The notes under the pieces were generated by a model. The model did not search any database. It saw only the letters and a program-made list of their open reading frames with translations, and had not been told where the DNA came from. From Anaerotruncus sp. MC2020 (GTDB lineage: Bacteria; Bacillota; Clostridia; Oscillospirales; Ruminococcaceae), in NCBI GenBank assembly GCA_000701945.1, contig KL370842.1:1-64000 (forward strand): a stretch of 64,000 nt of DNA, written 5' to 3'. Below, piece after piece: positions 1 to 9,847 of this stretch. Position 1 is the first letter of the stretch. Every line of letters begins with the position of its first letter. Made by a program: the position numbers and the translations under genes.

Positions 1-12
1 TTTGAAGATTGA

Positions 13-94
13 CGGGCGCACGGATAAGCAGCGCACCAAATCTTTGATTTGGATTGCGATGCTATATGCAGCTTTGCTGTAATGCGCCCCTACA
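13..94 (-). repeat. Dispersed 82-bp branched repeat, copy A1
   Basis: This is one of nine near-identical copies in the window of an element with ends GGGCGCA/TGCGCCC. Inside are two hairpins: CAGC-AAA-GCTG, and a longer one capped by CCAAATC-AAA-GATTTGG. It contains no open frame. It lies upstream of the S10 operon promoter and is not part of its leader. Confidence 0.9.
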
Positions 95-175
95 AATAAA
101 ACGCCTGTTGTGACAATATCACAAAATTTTGACGGAATTATCTGTAAAGTTCTACAATCAAAATTCTGCCAAGAC

Positions 176-204
176 TTGCATTTGCCCTCAATATATGGTA
201 TAAT
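176..204 (+). promoter_or_regulatory. S10 operon promoter
   Basis: TTGCAT at 176-181 and a perfect TATAAT at 199-204 are separated by 17 bp. This is the only strong sigma-A-like pair upstream of rpsJ and would start transcription near 211. Confidence 0.85.
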
Positions 205-210
205 TGTCAT

Positions 211-527
211 TGTTGAGCGCACCCTGAATCGTGCGCGACTGCAAAAGATATGCGAGGAAGCGGAAGGTTGCTGCCGGTCTGGCAGGGAATTTCCGTGGAG
301 TATGTCCGATTTTAAACCGGGCGAATGGGATAATGAACACAGTTCGTGTTAAGCATCAGGCGCAGCTTGCGTATGCGCTAACTATGCTCACTTTGTGTCT
401 CAATATGTCTGAACGCTGCTCGGAAAATATCGATTTTTCGAGCTTTTTTAATACGGTCAAGCATGAAACACACGGAAACGTGTGAATCCCAAGAAGCGTC
501 CCCAAAATTTTTCAAGGAGGCGAAATC
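211..527 (+). promoter_or_regulatory. Structured 5' leader of the S10 operon
   Basis: About 315 nt lie between the predicted start site and rpsJ. The segment has several possible stem-loops, including GCGCAC/GTGCGC near 217-237, CGGAA/TTCCG around 260-297 and CACACG/CGTGTG near 469-484. Short frames through it have no ribosome-binding site or recognisable product. A leader of this length is compatible with autogenous control by a ribosomal protein; the regulator cannot be named from sequence alone. Confidence 0.55.
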
Positions 528-842
528 ATGGCAGTCAACGAAAAGATCAGATTCAAGATCAAGGGCTACGATCACGCTACAGTAGACATCGCTGCAGCTA
601 AGATCGTTGAGGCGGCTAAGAGAAGCGGTGCGAGAGTTTCGGGTCCTATCCCGCTCCCCACAGATAAGGAAGTTGTTACTATCCTTCGCGCTGTACACAA
701 GTACAAGGACAGCCGCGAGCAGTTCGAGATGAGAACTCACAAGAGACTTATCGATGTTCTCCGTCCTACAGACAAGACATCAGCTGCTTTCGAGAAGCTC
801 GAGATCCCCGCAGGCGTAGACGTTGTTATGGAGGTCAAGTAA
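528..842 (+). CDS. rpsJ: Ribosomal protein S10
   Basis: Small-subunit protein S10 (NusE), part of the 30S head and also of the Nus antitermination complex. The 104-residue product has the usual family length and typical blocks such as [10 protein letters not shown] at the start and GPIPLPT near residue 40. AAGGAGG lies 8 bp before the ATG. It is the first gene of the long ribosomal operon and follows a roughly 315-nt leader. Spacing to rplC (106 bp) is wider than elsewhere in the operon and holds no other gene. Confidence 0.98.
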   Translation: MAVNEKIRFKIKGYDHATVDIAAAKIVEAAKRSGARVSGPIPLPTDKEVVTILRAVHKYKDSREQFEMRTHKRLIDVLRPTDKTSAAFEKLEIPAGVDVVMEVK

Positions 843-948
843 GACCGAAATTGCGCTTGGAAACACCGCTCGGGAAGCGGAATGGCGGTAGTCCGCCGGT
901 CATGTTGACGACCTTCGTCAACCAATAACCTAACAGGAGGAAAATGAT

Positions 949-1581
949 ATGCAGAAAGGCATTATCGGCAAGAAGATCGGTATGACTCAGATCTTCGATG
1001 AGGCAGGAAGAGTTATTCCTGTAACAGTAGTTGAAGCCGGTCCCTGCGTTGTAGTACAGAAGAAGACCGTTGAGAACGACGGCTACGCTGCACTTCAGCT
1101 CGGCTACGGCGACGTAAAGGTCCAGAGAGTAAACAAGCCTATGAAGGGTCACTTCGACAAGGCTGACGTTGCTTGCAAGAAGAACCTCAAGGAGTTCAGA
1201 CTCGACGACTGTGACGCTCTCAACGTAGGCGACATCGTTAAGGCTGACACATTTGCAGTTGGTGACGCTATCGACGTCATCGGCACAAGCAAGGGTAAGG
1301 GCTTCGCAGGCGCAATAAAGCGTCACAACCAGCACAGACTCAAGGAAACTCACGGTACAGGCCCTGTTCACAGACAGGCTGGTTCCATGGGTGCCTGCTC
1401 ATCGCCTTCAAGAATCTACAAGGGCAAGGGCATGGCTGGTCACATGGGTGCAGAGCAGGTAACTGTTCAGAACCTCGAGATCGTTAAGATAGACGCAGAA
1501 AACAATCTCATCGCTATCAAGGGTGCAGTTCCCGGTCCTAAGGGCGGAATCGTATATATCGTTGACAGCGTTAAGGCTTAA
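949..1581 (+). CDS. rplC: Ribosomal protein L3
   Basis: Large-subunit protein L3, which binds 23S rRNA near the peptidyl-transferase centre and starts 50S assembly. The 210-residue product opens with [14 protein letters not shown], the L3 signature, and carries the conserved [14 protein letters not shown] block around residues 135-149, where the family has its methylatable Gln. AGGAGG sits 7 bp before the ATG. It is followed after 17 bp by rplD. Confidence 0.98.
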   Translation: MQKGIIGKKIGMTQIFDEAGRVIPVTVVEAGPCVVVQKKTVENDGYAALQLGYGDVKVQRVNKPMKGHFDKADVACKKNLKEFRLDDCDALNVGDIVKADTFAVGDAIDVIGTSKGKGFAGAIKRHNQHRLKETHGTGPVHRQAGSMGACSSPSRIYKGKGMAGHMGAEQVTVQNLEIVKIDAENNLIAIKGAVPGPKGGIVYIVDSVKA

Positions 1582-1598
1582 GGAAGGAGGAAACGTTA

Positions 1599-2222
1599 AT
1601 GTCTACAATTTCAGTATTTGATATGGCTGGCAAGCAGGTATCCGAGACAGAGCTCAATGACGCTGTATTCGGTATCACTCCCAACGAAGCTGTAATGCAC
1701 GCAATGGTTGTAAACTACCTCGCTAACCAGAGACAGGGCACACAGTCCACTCTTACAAGAACCGAAGTAAGCGGCGGCGGCAGAAAGCCCTGGAGACAGA
1801 AGGGTACAGGTCATGCAAGACAGGGCTCGACACGTGCTCCTCAGTGGTACCACGGCGGCGTTGCTCTCGGTCCCAAGCCCAGAGATTACAGATACGCTCT
1901 TAATAAGAAGGTAAGAAGACTCGCTATGAAGTCTGCTCTTTCCACTAAGGTGCTCGACAACAACATGATAGTTCTTGACGCTCTCACAGTTGACAGCTTC
2001 AAGACAAAGACTATCGCTGATATGCTCAAGGCTCTCGGCGTAGAGGGCAAGGCTCTCATCGTTACTGCTGAGGCTGATGCAAAGGTAATAAAGAGCGCTG
2101 CTAACATCCCCGGCATCAAGACAGCAGCTGTAAACACTCTTAACGTATACGACATCCTCAACTATGACAAGTTCATCGTTGTAAAGAATGCCGTAGGAAA
2201 GATAGAGGAGGTGTACGCATAA
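1599..2222 (+). CDS. rplD: Ribosomal protein L4
   Basis: Large-subunit protein L4, 207 residues. Its extended loop lines the exit tunnel, and in Enterobacteria it represses its own operon. The family loop is visible as [19 protein letters not shown] around residues 60-80, the segment where macrolide-resistance mutations fall in other species. AAGGAGG precedes the ATG. The stop codon overlaps the rplW start (TAATG), which points to translational coupling. Whether L4 acts on the leader upstream of rpsJ is not shown here. Confidence 0.98.
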   Translation: MSTISVFDMAGKQVSETELNDAVFGITPNEAVMHAMVVNYLANQRQGTQSTLTRTEVSGGGRKPWRQKGTGHARQGSTRAPQWYHGGVALGPKPRDYRYALNKKVRRLAMKSALSTKVLDNNMIVLDALTVDSFKTKTIADMLKALGVEGKALIVTAEADAKVIKSAANIPGIKTAAVNTLNVYDILNYDKFIVVKNAVGKIEEVYA

Positions 2223-2515
2223 TGAAAACAGCACAGGATATCATCCTCAAGCCCGTTATCACTGAGAAGTCCATGGACGGTCTTCAGGCAGGAAAGTACA
2301 CCTTTAAGGTAGCTAAGGACGCTACTAAGCCCGAGATAAAGAAGGCTGTAGAGAAGCTCTTCGGCGTTGAGGTAGACAAGGTCACCACAATGAACGTAAG
2401 CGGCAAGGCTAAGCGCCTCGGCAGATACGAGGGTATGACAGCTTCCTGGAAGAAGGCTATCGTTACTCTTACAGAGGATTCAAAGGCTATCGAGTTCTTC
2501 GAGGGTATGTATTAA
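2222..2515 (+). CDS. rplW: Ribosomal protein L23
   Basis: Large-subunit protein L23 (97 residues), located at the tunnel exit and the docking site for trigger factor and SRP. The N-terminal block [11 protein letters not shown] and the central [19 protein letters not shown] segment are typical of the family. The start overlaps the rplD stop. A 74-bp gap to rplB shows no gene and no obvious terminator. Confidence 0.97.
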   Translation: MKTAQDIILKPVITEKSMDGLQAGKYTFKVAKDATKPEIKKAVEKLFGVEVDKVTTMNVSGKAKRLGRYEGMTASWKKAIVTLTEDSKAIEFFEGMY

Positions 2516-2589
2516 TCGCCCCTTTTAAATAGGAAGAACAAGTATGGGAGTAATGCTCCCGCGAAAACGCATTAAAGGAGAAAATTGAA

Positions 2590-3423
2590 ATGGCTATTAA
2601 AACCTACAAGCCTACTACTCCTTCCAGACGTCAGATGACAGTTACCGATTATTCGGTACTCTCAAAGGTTGAGCCCGAGAAGAGCCTTCTCGAGCCCATG
2701 AAGAAGAAGTCGGGAAGAAATAGCTACGGCAGAATCACAGTTCGCCACAGAGGCGGCGGTAACAGAAGAAAGTACCGCGTTATAGATTTCAAGCGTGACA
2801 AGGACAACATGATCGCTGTTGTTCAGACTCTTGAGTACGATCCCAACAGAAGTGCTTTCATCGCTCTCGTTCAGTACGAGGACGGCGAGAAGAGATACAT
2901 CCTCGCTCCCAACGGCCTGAAGGTAGGCGACAAGATCGAGTCAGGCTCCGAGGCTGATATCAAGCCCGGCAACGCTCTCAAGCTCGAGGATATCCCTGTT
3001 GGTACATTCATCCACGCTATCGAGCTCTACCCCGGCAAGGGCGCTCAGCTCGTAAGAAGCGCAGGCAACCAGGCTCAGCTCATGGGCAAGGAGGGCGGAT
3101 ATGCTCTTATCAGACTTCCTTCCGGCGAGATGAGAAAGGTCCCGATCGGATGCAAGGCTGCTATCGGTCAGGTTTCCAACATCGACCATGAGAACGTTAA
3201 CTACGGTAAGGCTGGTCGTGTAAGAAACATGGGCTGGAGACCTACAGTCCGCGGTTCAGTCATGAACCCCTGTGACCACCCCCACGGCGGTGGTGAAGGT
3301 AAGTCGCCTGTCGGCCGTCCCGGACCTGTTACCCCTTGGGGTAAGCCCGCTCTCGGCTACAAGACTCGTAAGAAGCACCACAGAACTGATAAGTTCATCG
3401 TAAAGCGCCGCAACGGCAAGTAA
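2590..3423 (+). CDS. rplB: Ribosomal protein L2
   Basis: Large-subunit protein L2, needed for subunit association and peptidyl transfer. The 277-residue product has the RNA-binding N-terminal fold and the strongly conserved C-terminal block [20 protein letters not shown] near residues 225-245, including the essential histidine. AAAGGAG precedes the ATG. The gene is co-directional and continuous with rpsS, 22 bp downstream. Confidence 0.98.
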   Translation: MAIKTYKPTTPSRRQMTVTDYSVLSKVEPEKSLLEPMKKKSGRNSYGRITVRHRGGGNRRKYRVIDFKRDKDNMIAVVQTLEYDPNRSAFIALVQYEDGEKRYILAPNGLKVGDKIESGSEADIKPGNALKLEDIPVGTFIHAIELYPGKGAQLVRSAGNQAQLMGKEGGYALIRLPSGEMRKVPIGCKAAIGQVSNIDHENVNYGKAGRVRNMGWRPTVRGSVMNPCDHPHGGGEGKSPVGRPGPVTPWGKPALGYKTRKKHHRTDKFIVKRRNGK

Positions 3424-3445
3424 TCTGAAAGGAGGAACTTGATAA

Positions 3446-3730
3446 ATGAGTAGAAGTATCAAAAAGGGACCTTATGTCCAGGAAGTTCTCCTGAAGAGGG
3501 TCGTTGCTATGAATGAGGCAGGCGAGAAGAAGGCTCTCAAGACATGGAGCCGTTCTTCCACAATATTCCCTGACTTCGTTGGTCACACATTCACTGTTCA
3601 CGACGGTCACAAGTTCGTGCCTGTATATGTAACAGAGGATATGGTAGGACACAAGCTCGGCGAGTTCGCACCTACCAGAACATACAAGGGCCACGCAGGC
3701 TCCAAGACATCCAACAACGGTAAGAAGTAA
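3446..3730 (+). CDS. rpsS: Ribosomal protein S19
   Basis: Small-subunit protein S19, 94 residues, which forms a complex with S13 in the 30S head. It begins [10 protein letters not shown], the usual S19 start, and carries the [19 protein letters not shown] block and the KLGEFAPTR signature before a short basic tail. AAAGGAGG lies upstream of the ATG. rplV follows after 20 bp. Confidence 0.98.
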   Translation: MSRSIKKGPYVQEVLLKRVVAMNEAGEKKALKTWSRSSTIFPDFVGHTFTVHDGHKFVPVYVTEDMVGHKLGEFAPTRTYKGHAGSKTSNNGKK

Positions 3731-3750
3731 GCGAAAGGAGGAGCTGAAAG

Positions 3751-4086
3751 ATGGAAGCGAGAGCTTATTTAAGAAATGCTCGTATATCACCCAGAAAGGT
3801 GCAGATCGTTCTCGATCTCATCAGAAACAAGCCTGTTGACATCGCACTGGCTACATTAGAGCTTACTCCCAAGGCAGCAAGTCCTATCGTTTCAAAGCTT
3901 GTAAAGTCCGCTCAGGCAAACGGTGTGAACAACTTCAGCATGGACGGCGACAACCTCTATGTTGCAGAGTGCTTCGTAACACCCGGTCCTATAATGAAGA
4001 GGATCATGCCCAGAGCACAGGGTAGAGCATACAGAATATTAAAGAGAACATCACATATAACAGTTGTTCTTAAAGAAAAAGAATAA
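3751..4086 (+). CDS. rplV: Ribosomal protein L22
   Basis: Large-subunit protein L22, 111 residues, which contacts all 23S rRNA domains and lines the exit tunnel. The start [18 protein letters not shown] and the C-terminal hairpin [18 protein letters not shown] are diagnostic. A strong AAAGGAGG site lies before the ATG. rpsC begins 18 bp downstream. Confidence 0.97.
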   Translation: MEARAYLRNARISPRKVQIVLDLIRNKPVDIALATLELTPKAASPIVSKLVKSAQANGVNNFSMDGDNLYVAECFVTPGPIMKRIMPRAQGRAYRILKRTSHITVVLKEKE

Positions 4087-4104
4087 TCCCAAGGAGGTCT
4101 GATT

Positions 4105-4893
4105 ATGGGACAGAAAGTTAATCCGCACGGACTCCGTGTCGGCGTTATTAAGGATTGGGATTCACGCTGGTATGCTGATAAGGCACACTTCGGCGACACT
4201 CTCGTTGAGGACTACAACGTTCGTAATTTCATTAAGAAGAGCTTATATGCTGCTGGTGTTCCCAGAATTGAGATCGAGCGCTTCAACGATAAGGTGAGAA
4301 TTCACATCCACTGCGCTAAGCCCGGTATCGTTATCGGCAGACAGGGCGCTGAAATAGAGAAGCTCAGAGTACAGCTCGAGAAGATGATGAAGAAGCAGGT
4401 ATTCGTAAACATCATCGAAGTTAAGCAGCCCGATATGGACGCTCAGCTCGTTGCTGAGAAGATCGCTCTCGACCTCGAGAACCGCGTATCCTTCAGAAGA
4501 GCAATGAAGCAGTCCATCGGCAGAACAATGCGTCTCGGCGCAAAGGGTATCAAGGTCAAGGTTTCCGGTCGTCTTGCCGGTGCTGAGATCGCAAGAAGCG
4601 AGAGCTACCACGAGGGTACGATCCCGCTCCAGACAATCCGCGCTGACATCGACTACGGCTTCGCTGAGGCTGATACCACATACGGTAAGATCGGCGTAAA
4701 GGTTTGGATATACAAGGGCGAAGTTCTCAAGGGTGACGCTGCTAAGGCTGCTGCTCAGAGAGAAAAGGTTGAGAGAAAGAACGACCGCGGAAACGACAGA
4801 CGTCGCCGTGACGACAGACGCGACGGCAACAGACGCGGCGGCAACGGCAGAAACTTCAACCGCGACGCCAAGAGAGAAGGAGGTAATCAGTAA
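4105..4893 (+). CDS. rpsC: Ribosomal protein S3 with a charged C-terminal tail
   Basis: Small-subunit protein S3, at the mRNA entry tunnel. The core (about residues 1-212) has the [15 protein letters not shown] start and a KH domain with [14 protein letters not shown] near residue 75. At 262 residues it is longer than the usual roughly 220. The surplus is an Arg/Asp/Asn/Gly-rich tail from about residue 222 to the end that looks disordered. The stop overlaps the rplP start. Function of the core is certain; the role of the tail is unknown. Confidence 0.98.
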   Translation: MGQKVNPHGLRVGVIKDWDSRWYADKAHFGDTLVEDYNVRNFIKKSLYAAGVPRIEIERFNDKVRIHIHCAKPGIVIGRQGAEIEKLRVQLEKMMKKQVFVNIIEVKQPDMDAQLVAEKIALDLENRVSFRRAMKQSIGRTMRLGAKGIKVKVSGRLAGAEIARSESYHEGTIPLQTIRADIDYGFAEADTTYGKIGVKVWIYKGEVLKGDAAKAAAQREKVERKNDRGNDRRRRDDRRDGNRRGGNGRNFNRDAKREGGNQ

Positions 4894-5318
4894 TGCTGCT
4901 TCCAAAGAGAGTAAAGTACCGCAGAGTCCACAGAGGACGTCTGAAGGGTAAGGCATACAGAGGAAATAAGGTAACGTACGGTGATTACGGTCTTCAGGCA
5001 CTCGAGCCCGCTTGGATAACATCCAATCAGATCGAGGCTGCCCGTATCGCTATGACACGTTACATCAAGCGTGGCGGTCAGGTATGGATCAAGATATTCC
5101 CTGACAAGCCCATCACAGAAAAGCCCGCAGAAACACGAATGGGTTCCGGTAAGGGTTCACCCGAGTACTGGGTAGCTGTAGTAAAGCCCGGCAGAGTTCT
5201 CTTTGAGATCAAGGGCGTTGCTGAGGAAACTGCAAGAGAGGCTATGCGTCTCGCTATGCACAAGCTCCCCATCAAGTGTAAATTCGTTACTAAAGCAGAG
5301 CAGGAGGTTGAGCAGTAA
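4893..5318 (+). CDS. rplP: Ribosomal protein L16
   Basis: Large-subunit protein L16 (141 residues), next to the A-site tRNA and needed late in 50S assembly. The start [15 protein letters not shown] and the block [19 protein letters not shown] near residues 82-100 are typical. GGAGGTAATCAGT precedes the ATG and lies inside the 3' end of rpsC. The stop overlaps the rpmC ATG. Confidence 0.98.
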   Translation: MLLPKRVKYRRVHRGRLKGKAYRGNKVTYGDYGLQALEPAWITSNQIEAARIAMTRYIKRGGQVWIKIFPDKPITEKPAETRMGSGKGSPEYWVAVVKPGRVLFEIKGVAEETAREAMRLAMHKLPIKCKFVTKAEQEVEQ

Positions 5319-5515
5319 TGAAGGCATCAGAGATCAGAGAAATGTCAGTAGATGAGCTCAACGAGAAGCTCGTTAGCCTGAAAGAAGAGCTTTTTGCACT
5401 CCGCTTTCAGCACGCTGTAAATCAGCTCGACAATACAGCACGTCTTAATGCTGTAAAGAAGGATATTGCTCGCATCAAGACGTCTCTGCGTGCCGCAGAG
5501 CTCGCGCAGCAGTAA
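5318..5515 (+). CDS. rpmC: Ribosomal protein L29
   Basis: Large-subunit protein L29, 65 residues, at the tunnel exit beside L23. It is all-helical, with the family pattern [19 protein letters not shown] followed by [17 protein letters not shown]. It is coupled to rplP by start/stop overlap and followed by rpsQ after 19 bp. Confidence 0.97.
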   Translation: MKASEIREMSVDELNEKLVSLKEELFALRFQHAVNQLDNTARLNAVKKDIARIKTSLRAAELAQQ

Positions 5516-5534
5516 GAAAGGGAGGATTTAGCTA

Positions 5535-5795
5535 ATGTCTACTGAGAGAAACCTTAGAAAAACAAGAGTAGGTAAGGTTGTAAGCGATAAGATGGATAAG
5601 ACCGTCGTAGTTGCTATCGTTGATAACGTTAAACACCCGCTTTATAAGAAGATCATCAAGCGTACCGTAAAGCTCAAGGCTCACGATGAGAATAATGAGT
5701 GCAGGATCGGAGACCGCGTTGAGGTCATGGAGACACGCCCGCTTTCCAAGGATAAGAGATGGCGCGTAACCAATATCATCGAAAAGGCTAAGTAA
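5535..5795 (+). CDS. rpsQ: Ribosomal protein S17
   Basis: Small-subunit primary rRNA-binding protein S17, 86 residues, OB-fold. It carries the family segments [14 protein letters not shown], a [12 protein letters not shown] motif, and [20 protein letters not shown] near the C-terminus. AAGGGAGG lies before the ATG. Confidence 0.98.
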   Translation: MSTERNLRKTRVGKVVSDKMDKTVVVAIVDNVKHPLYKKIIKRTVKLKAHDENNECRIGDRVEVMETRPLSKDKRWRVTNIIEKAK

Positions 5796-5836
5796 TTTTG
5801 ATATAAGCGTTTTATGCTTGAAAGGAGGAACTCGCT

Positions 5837-6205
5837 GTGATACAGATGCAGACTTATTTAAAGGTCGCTGATAACACAGGCGCTAAGGAGCTTATGTGTA
5901 TCAGAGTTCTGGGTGGTACACGCCGCAGATATGCAAATATCGGTGACGTAGTAGTCGCTTCCGTTAAGAAAGCAACACCCGGAGGCGTTGTAAAGAAGGG
6001 CGACGTTGTAAAGGCAGTTATCGTTCGTTCAGCAAAGGGTCTCAGAAGAGAGGACGGAACATACATCCGCTTCGATGAGAACGCTGCTGTTATTATCAAG
6101 GAAGACAAGAACCCCAAGGGTACCCGTATTTTCGGACCTGTTGCTAAGGAGCTCCGTGAAAAGGAATACACGAAGATCCTCAGCCTTGCTCCCGAGGTTC
6201 TTTAA
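5837..6205 (+). CDS. rplN: Ribosomal protein L14
   Basis: Large-subunit protein L14, 122 residues, at the subunit interface. It reads [19 protein letters not shown], which matches the family N-terminus only if the GTG at 5837 is the start; AAAGGAGG lies 9 bp before it. The signature [16 protein letters not shown] is present. GTG is therefore the initiation codon, unlike most genes of the operon. Confidence 0.97.
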   Translation: MIQMQTYLKVADNTGAKELMCIRVLGGTRRRYANIGDVVVASVKKATPGGVVKKGDVVKAVIVRSAKGLRREDGTYIRFDENAAVIIKEDKNPKGTRIFGPVAKELREKEYTKILSLAPEVL

Positions 6206-6223
6206 TGGAGGTGTCATTCGATT

Positions 6224-6565
6224 ATGAGTAAAGTTCACGTAAAGACCGGTGACACTGTCATTCTTCTTACAGGTAAGTACGAGGACAAGTTCGAGAAGAA
6301 CGGAGACAGAAAGACCGGTAAGGTCGCACAGGTAAGCCCCAAGGAGGGCAAGGTAATCGTTGAGGGAATCAACGTTATCACAAAGCACGTAAAGCCCACA
6401 AGAGTCGGTCAGCAGGGCGGCATCGTCAAGACTGAGGCTCCCGTTTACGCTTCAAAGGTACAGCTCGTTTGCCCCAAGTGCGGCAAGCCCACAAGAGTTG
6501 GCCACGTTATCGAGGGCGACAAGAAGCTCCGCGTTTGCAAGAAGTGCGGCAAGTCTTTTGAATAA
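6224..6565 (+). CDS. rplX: Ribosomal protein L24
   Basis: Large-subunit assembly-initiator protein L24, 113 residues. The KOW motif is at the N-terminus (KTGDTVILLTGKYEDK), and EGINVITKHVKPT is near residue 50. The C-terminal third has two CxxC pairs (CPKCGKP and CKKCGKS), so it probably binds zinc like many clostridial L24 proteins. A GGAGG site lies upstream of the ATG. Confidence 0.97.
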   Translation: MSKVHVKTGDTVILLTGKYEDKFEKNGDRKTGKVAQVSPKEGKVIVEGINVITKHVKPTRVGQQGGIVKTEAPVYASKVQLVCPKCGKPTRVGHVIEGDKKLRVCKKCGKSFE

Positions 6566-6580
6566 TAAAGGAGAAACGAC

Positions 6581-7120
6581 ATGGCAAGATTAAAGGATTA
6601 TTATGTTAGCGACGTTGCTCCTGCACTTATGAAGAAGTTCGGCTATAAGAGCGTTATGCAGATCCCGAAGCTCGACAAGGTTGTTATCAACGTCGGCGCA
6701 GGTGAGGCAAAGGACAACGCAAAGGTCATCGACGCTATCATGACCGACCTCGCAGCGATAACAGGTCAGAAGCCTATCGTGTGCAGAGCCAAGAAATCGG
6801 TTGCTAACTTCAAGCTCCGTGAGGGTATGCCCATCGGCGTAAAGGTAACACTGAGATCCGAGAAGATGTATGAATTCGTTGACAAGCTCTTCAACGTTGC
6901 GTTCCCCCGTGTACGTGACTTCAGAGGCATCAGCGCTAATTCATTCGACGGCAAGGGCAACTATTCAACAGGTATCAAGGAACAGCTTATCTTCCCCGAG
7001 ATCGAGTATGACAAGATCGACAAGGTAAGAGGTATGGATATCAACTTCATCACAACAGCTAACACGGATGAAGAGGCAAGAGAGCTCCTCTCTCTCCTCG
7101 GCGCTCCGTTCATCAAGTGA
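6581..7120 (+). CDS. rplE: Ribosomal protein L5
   Basis: Large-subunit protein L5, 179 residues, which binds 5S rRNA and contacts the P-site tRNA. It has the usual blocks [16 protein letters not shown] near residue 28, [16 protein letters not shown] near residue 68 and the RVRDFRGIS segment near residue 110. AAAGGAG precedes the ATG. rpsN follows after 16 bp. Confidence 0.98.
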   Translation: MARLKDYYVSDVAPALMKKFGYKSVMQIPKLDKVVINVGAGEAKDNAKVIDAIMTDLAAITGQKPIVCRAKKSVANFKLREGMPIGVKVTLRSEKMYEFVDKLFNVAFPRVRDFRGISANSFDGKGNYSTGIKEQLIFPEIEYDKIDKVRGMDINFITTANTDEEARELLSLLGAPFIK

Positions 7121-7136
7121 TCAGGGAGGAAGAAAA

Positions 7137-7322
7137 ATGGCTAAAAAGGCAATGATCAATAAGCAGCAGAGAACTCCCAAGTATTCCACAAGAGCATACA
7201 ACAGATGCAAGATCTGCGGCAGACCGCACGCATATCTCAGAAAGTTCGGCATCTGCCGTATATGCTTCAGAGAGCTTGCACACGACGGTCAGATCCCCGG
7301 CGTTAAGAAGGCAAGCTGGTAA
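7137..7322 (+). CDS. rpsZ: Ribosomal protein S14, zinc-binding type
   Basis: The short (61-residue) zinc-ribbon form of S14, found in the 30S head. Two CxxC pairs are present: CKIC near residue 24 and CRIC near residue 40, separated by [11 protein letters not shown]. The ATG at 7137 was chosen because GGGAGGAAG lies just before it; longer in-frame starts run into rplE. The zinc-type paralogue in the main operon is usual for Firmicutes. Confidence 0.96.
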   Translation: MAKKAMINKQQRTPKYSTRAYNRCKICGRPHAYLRKFGICRICFRELAHDGQIPGVKKASW

Positions 7323-7346
7323 AAATACGAAAAGGAGGTCATCTGT

Positions 7347-7745
7347 ATGCAAATCACTGATACAATCGCTGATCTTTTAACAAGAATCCGCAATGCGAAT
7401 ACTGCTAAGCACGCCACAGTTGACGTTCCCGCTTCTAATGTTAAGAAGGCTATCACACAGATCCTCGTAGATGAGGGTTACGTAAAGGGCTTTCAGGTGA
7501 TAGAAGACGGAAAGCAGGGTGTTATAAGGATCACGCTCAAATACGGCGACAATAAGTCTCCCGTTATAACAGGACTCAGAAGAGTTTCCAAGCCCGGTCT
7601 GCGTATCTATTCAAGCTGCGCAGATATGCCCAAGGTAAGAAAGGGTCTGGGTATCGCAATCGTTTCAACTTCTAAGGGTATCGTAACCGACAAGAAGGCA
7701 AGAGAGCTCAATGTCGGCGGCGAGGTACTCGCATACATCTGGTAA
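7347..7745 (+). CDS. rpsH: Ribosomal protein S8
   Basis: Small-subunit protein S8 (132 residues), a primary 16S rRNA binder and the translational repressor of the spc operon in E. coli. It starts [18 protein letters not shown] and ends with the family signature [32 protein letters not shown] precedes the ATG. Confidence 0.98.
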   Translation: MQITDTIADLLTRIRNANTAKHATVDVPASNVKKAITQILVDEGYVKGFQVIEDGKQGVIRITLKYGDNKSPVITGLRRVSKPGLRIYSSCADMPKVRKGLGIAIVSTSKGIVTDKKARELNVGGEVLAYIW

Positions 7746-7757
7746 GGAGGAGCTATT

Positions 7758-8303
7758 ATGTCAAGAATAGGAAGAATGCCTATCGCAGTTCCCGCAGGTG
7801 TAGAGGTCAAGAACGATAACAACTGCCTCACAGTCAAGGGACCTAAGGGCGAGCTTACAAGACAGTTCAGCCGCGAGCTCGGCATCGAGATCGACGCTGC
7901 AACTATCACAGTTACAAGACCCAGCGATGACAAGCGTCACCGTTCACTTCACGGTCTTACAAGAACACTTATCGCTAACATGGTAGAGGGTGTAACAAAC
8001 GGCTATTCCAAGACTCTCGAGATCGAGGGTGTCGGCTACCGTGCTGCAAAGAGCGGCAATAAGGTAACTCTTAACCTTGGTTTTTCTCACCCCGTTGTTA
8101 TTGAGGAAACAGACGCTATCAAGCTCGACGTTCCTCAGCCCAACAAGATCATCGTTAACGGTATCGACAAGCAGGCTGTAGGTCAGTTTGCAGCTGAGAT
8201 ACGCGAGAAGCGTCCGCCTGAGCCGTATAAGGGCAAGGGCATCAGATATGAAGGCGAGCATATCATCCGCAAGGAAGGTAAGGCCGGTAAGGGCAAGAAG
8301 TAA
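7758..8303 (+). CDS. rplF: Ribosomal protein L6
   Basis: Large-subunit protein L6, 181 residues, near the GTPase centre. It starts [17 protein letters not shown], has the duplicated fold typical of L6, and ends with the rRNA-binding block [25 protein letters not shown] precedes the ATG 12 bp after rpsH. Confidence 0.98.
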   Translation: MSRIGRMPIAVPAGVEVKNDNNCLTVKGPKGELTRQFSRELGIEIDAATITVTRPSDDKRHRSLHGLTRTLIANMVEGVTNGYSKTLEIEGVGYRAAKSGNKVTLNLGFSHPVVIEETDAIKLDVPQPNKIIVNGIDKQAVGQFAAEIREKRPPEPYKGKGIRYEGEHIIRKEGKAGKGKK

Positions 8304-8321
8304 TTAGGAGGACAAATTGCT

Positions 8322-8681
8322 ATGGTAAAGAAGTTTGACAGCAATAAGGCAAGATTAAAGAGACACCGCAGAGTACGCGCGAAGATCTCCGGAACTGCTG
8401 AGCGTCCCCGCCTTAACGTATTCCGTTCAACAAAGCACATCTATGCACAGCTCATTGACGACGTAAACGGCGTTACTCTTGCTTCAGCATCCAGCATGGA
8501 CAAGGGCTTTGAGGGCAACGGCGGCAACGTTGACGGTGCGCGCAAGGTCGGCGAGCTCATCGCTAAGAACGCAGCTGATAAGGGTATCAGCGAGGTCGTT
8601 TTCGACAGAGGCGGCTACCTCTATCACGGCAGAGTACAGGCTCTGGCTGAGGGCGCTCGCGAAAACGGATTAAAGTTCTAA
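8322..8681 (+). CDS. rplR: Ribosomal protein L18
   Basis: Large-subunit protein L18 (119 residues), which with L5 and L25-type proteins anchors 5S rRNA. Typical segments are [20 protein letters not shown] in the basic N-terminus, [15 protein letters not shown] and the C-terminal [28 protein letters not shown] lies upstream of the ATG. Confidence 0.98.
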   Translation: MVKKFDSNKARLKRHRRVRAKISGTAERPRLNVFRSTKHIYAQLIDDVNGVTLASASSMDKGFEGNGGNVDGARKVGELIAKNAADKGISEVVFDRGGYLYHGRVQALAEGARENGLKF

Positions 8682-8696
8682 GAGGGAGGTAAAACA

Positions 8697-9197
8697 ATGG
8701 CTAATATAGAAACACAGGCTCCCGAGTTTCAGGAGAAGGTCGTTGCAATAAACAGAGTATCAAAGACTGTTAAGGGCGGCCGTATCATGAAGTTCTCGGC
8801 ACTCGTTGTTGTCGGCGACGGCAATGGCACAGTCGGCTTCGGTCTCGGTAAGTCGGGCGAAGTTCCGGACGCTATCCGCAAGGGCATCGAGGACGCAAAG
8901 AAGAACCTCTGCAAGGTAGCCCTCAAGGGAACAACGATCCCCCACGAGGTTATCGGCGCATTCGGCGCAGGCAGAGTTCTCATGAAGCCCGCTGCACCCG
9001 GTACCGGCGTTATCGCAGGCGGTCCTGTTCGTGCAGTCATCGAGGTAGCAGGTATCAAGGATATCAGAACAAAGTCTCTTCGTTCCAATAATCCCTGCAA
9101 CGTAGTAAGAGCTACCATCGACGGCCTCAAGGCTTGCACTTCCGCTAAGGACGTTGCTGAAAAGAGAGGCAAGTCCGTAAAGGAAATTTTAGGTTAA
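8697..9197 (+). CDS. rpsE: Ribosomal protein S5
   Basis: Small-subunit protein S5 (166 residues), involved in decoding accuracy and mRNA unwinding. The dsRBD-like N-terminal half has VNRVSK-type and [17 protein letters not shown] segments (the loop of spectinomycin-resistance mutations elsewhere), and the C-terminal half has [26 protein letters not shown] lies before the ATG. Confidence 0.98.
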   Translation: MANIETQAPEFQEKVVAINRVSKTVKGGRIMKFSALVVVGDGNGTVGFGLGKSGEVPDAIRKGIEDAKKNLCKVALKGTTIPHEVIGAFGAGRVLMKPAAPGTGVIAGGPVRAVIEVAGIKDIRTKSLRSNNPCNVVRATIDGLKACTSAKDVAEKRGKSVKEILG

Positions 9198-9210
9198 GGA
9201 GGACTGACAA

Positions 9211-9387
9211 ATGGCAAAGAATATCAAGCTCGTAAAGAGCCTCATCGGCAGAAAAAAGGATCAGATCGCTACTGCTCAGTCACTCGGCCTTCGTAAAGTC
9301 GGCGACGTAACAACTCAGCCCGACAATGCTCAGACACAGGGCAAGATCAACAAGATCTCACACCTCATCGAGGTTACAGAAGCGTAA
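9211..9387 (+). CDS. rpmD: Ribosomal protein L30
   Basis: Large-subunit protein L30, 58 residues, in its standard place between rpsE and rplO. Translation from ATG 9211 gives [20 protein letters not shown], then LGLRKVGDV and NKISHLIEV, the family core. AAGGAGGACTG precedes the start. It is too short for many gene finders but unambiguous from context and sequence. Confidence 0.96.
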   Translation: MAKNIKLVKSLIGRKKDQIATAQSLGLRKVGDVTTQPDNAQTQGKINKISHLIEVTEA

Positions 9388-9405
9388 GCAAGGAGGTGCA
9401 CAGGA

Positions 9406-9846
9406 ATGAAAATTCACGAATTAACTCCCGCAGCTGATTCCAACAAGGCTGTTAAGCGTGTCGGCAGAGGCCACGGCTCGGGCAACGGCAAGACAGCAGG
9501 CAAGGGTCACAAGGGACAGAACGCAAGAAGCGGCGGCGGCGTAAGGATCGGCTTTGAAGGCGGTCAGATGCCTCTCGCAAGACGTATCCCCAAGAGAGGC
9601 TTCAACAATATCTTCGCAGCAAAGTTCGCGATCGTAAATGTATCAGATCTCAACAAGTTCAAGGACGGTACAGTTGTTGACGCTGAGCTCCTCAAGGCAG
9701 CAGGCCTTATCAAGAAGGAGTACGACGGCGTAAAGGTCCTCGGAAACGGAGAGCTTACCGCTAAGCTGACAGTTAAAGCTGCAAAATTCTCACAGAGCGC
9801 TGTTGAGAAGATAGAAAAGGCAGGCGGAAAGACTGAGGTGATGTAA
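9406..9846 (+). CDS. rplO: Ribosomal protein L15
   Basis: Large-subunit protein L15, 146 residues, an assembly protein. The Gly-rich basic N-terminus ([20 protein letters not shown]) and the segment [17 protein letters not shown] are diagnostic. AAGGAGG precedes the ATG. The stop codon abuts the secY start, so the two are probably translationally coupled. Confidence 0.98.
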   Translation: MKIHELTPAADSNKAVKRVGRGHGSGNGKTAGKGHKGQNARSGGGVRIGFEGGQMPLARRIPKRGFNNIFAAKFAIVNVSDLNKFKDGTVVDAELLKAAGLIKKEYDGVKVLGNGELTAKLTVKAAKFSQSAVEKIEKAGGKTEVM

Positions 9847-9847
9847 T

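Noticed and set aside
110..352. Small ORFs in the S10 leader as leader peptides
   Set aside because: They begin before the promoter or lack a ribosome-binding site and show no attenuator-like codon run.
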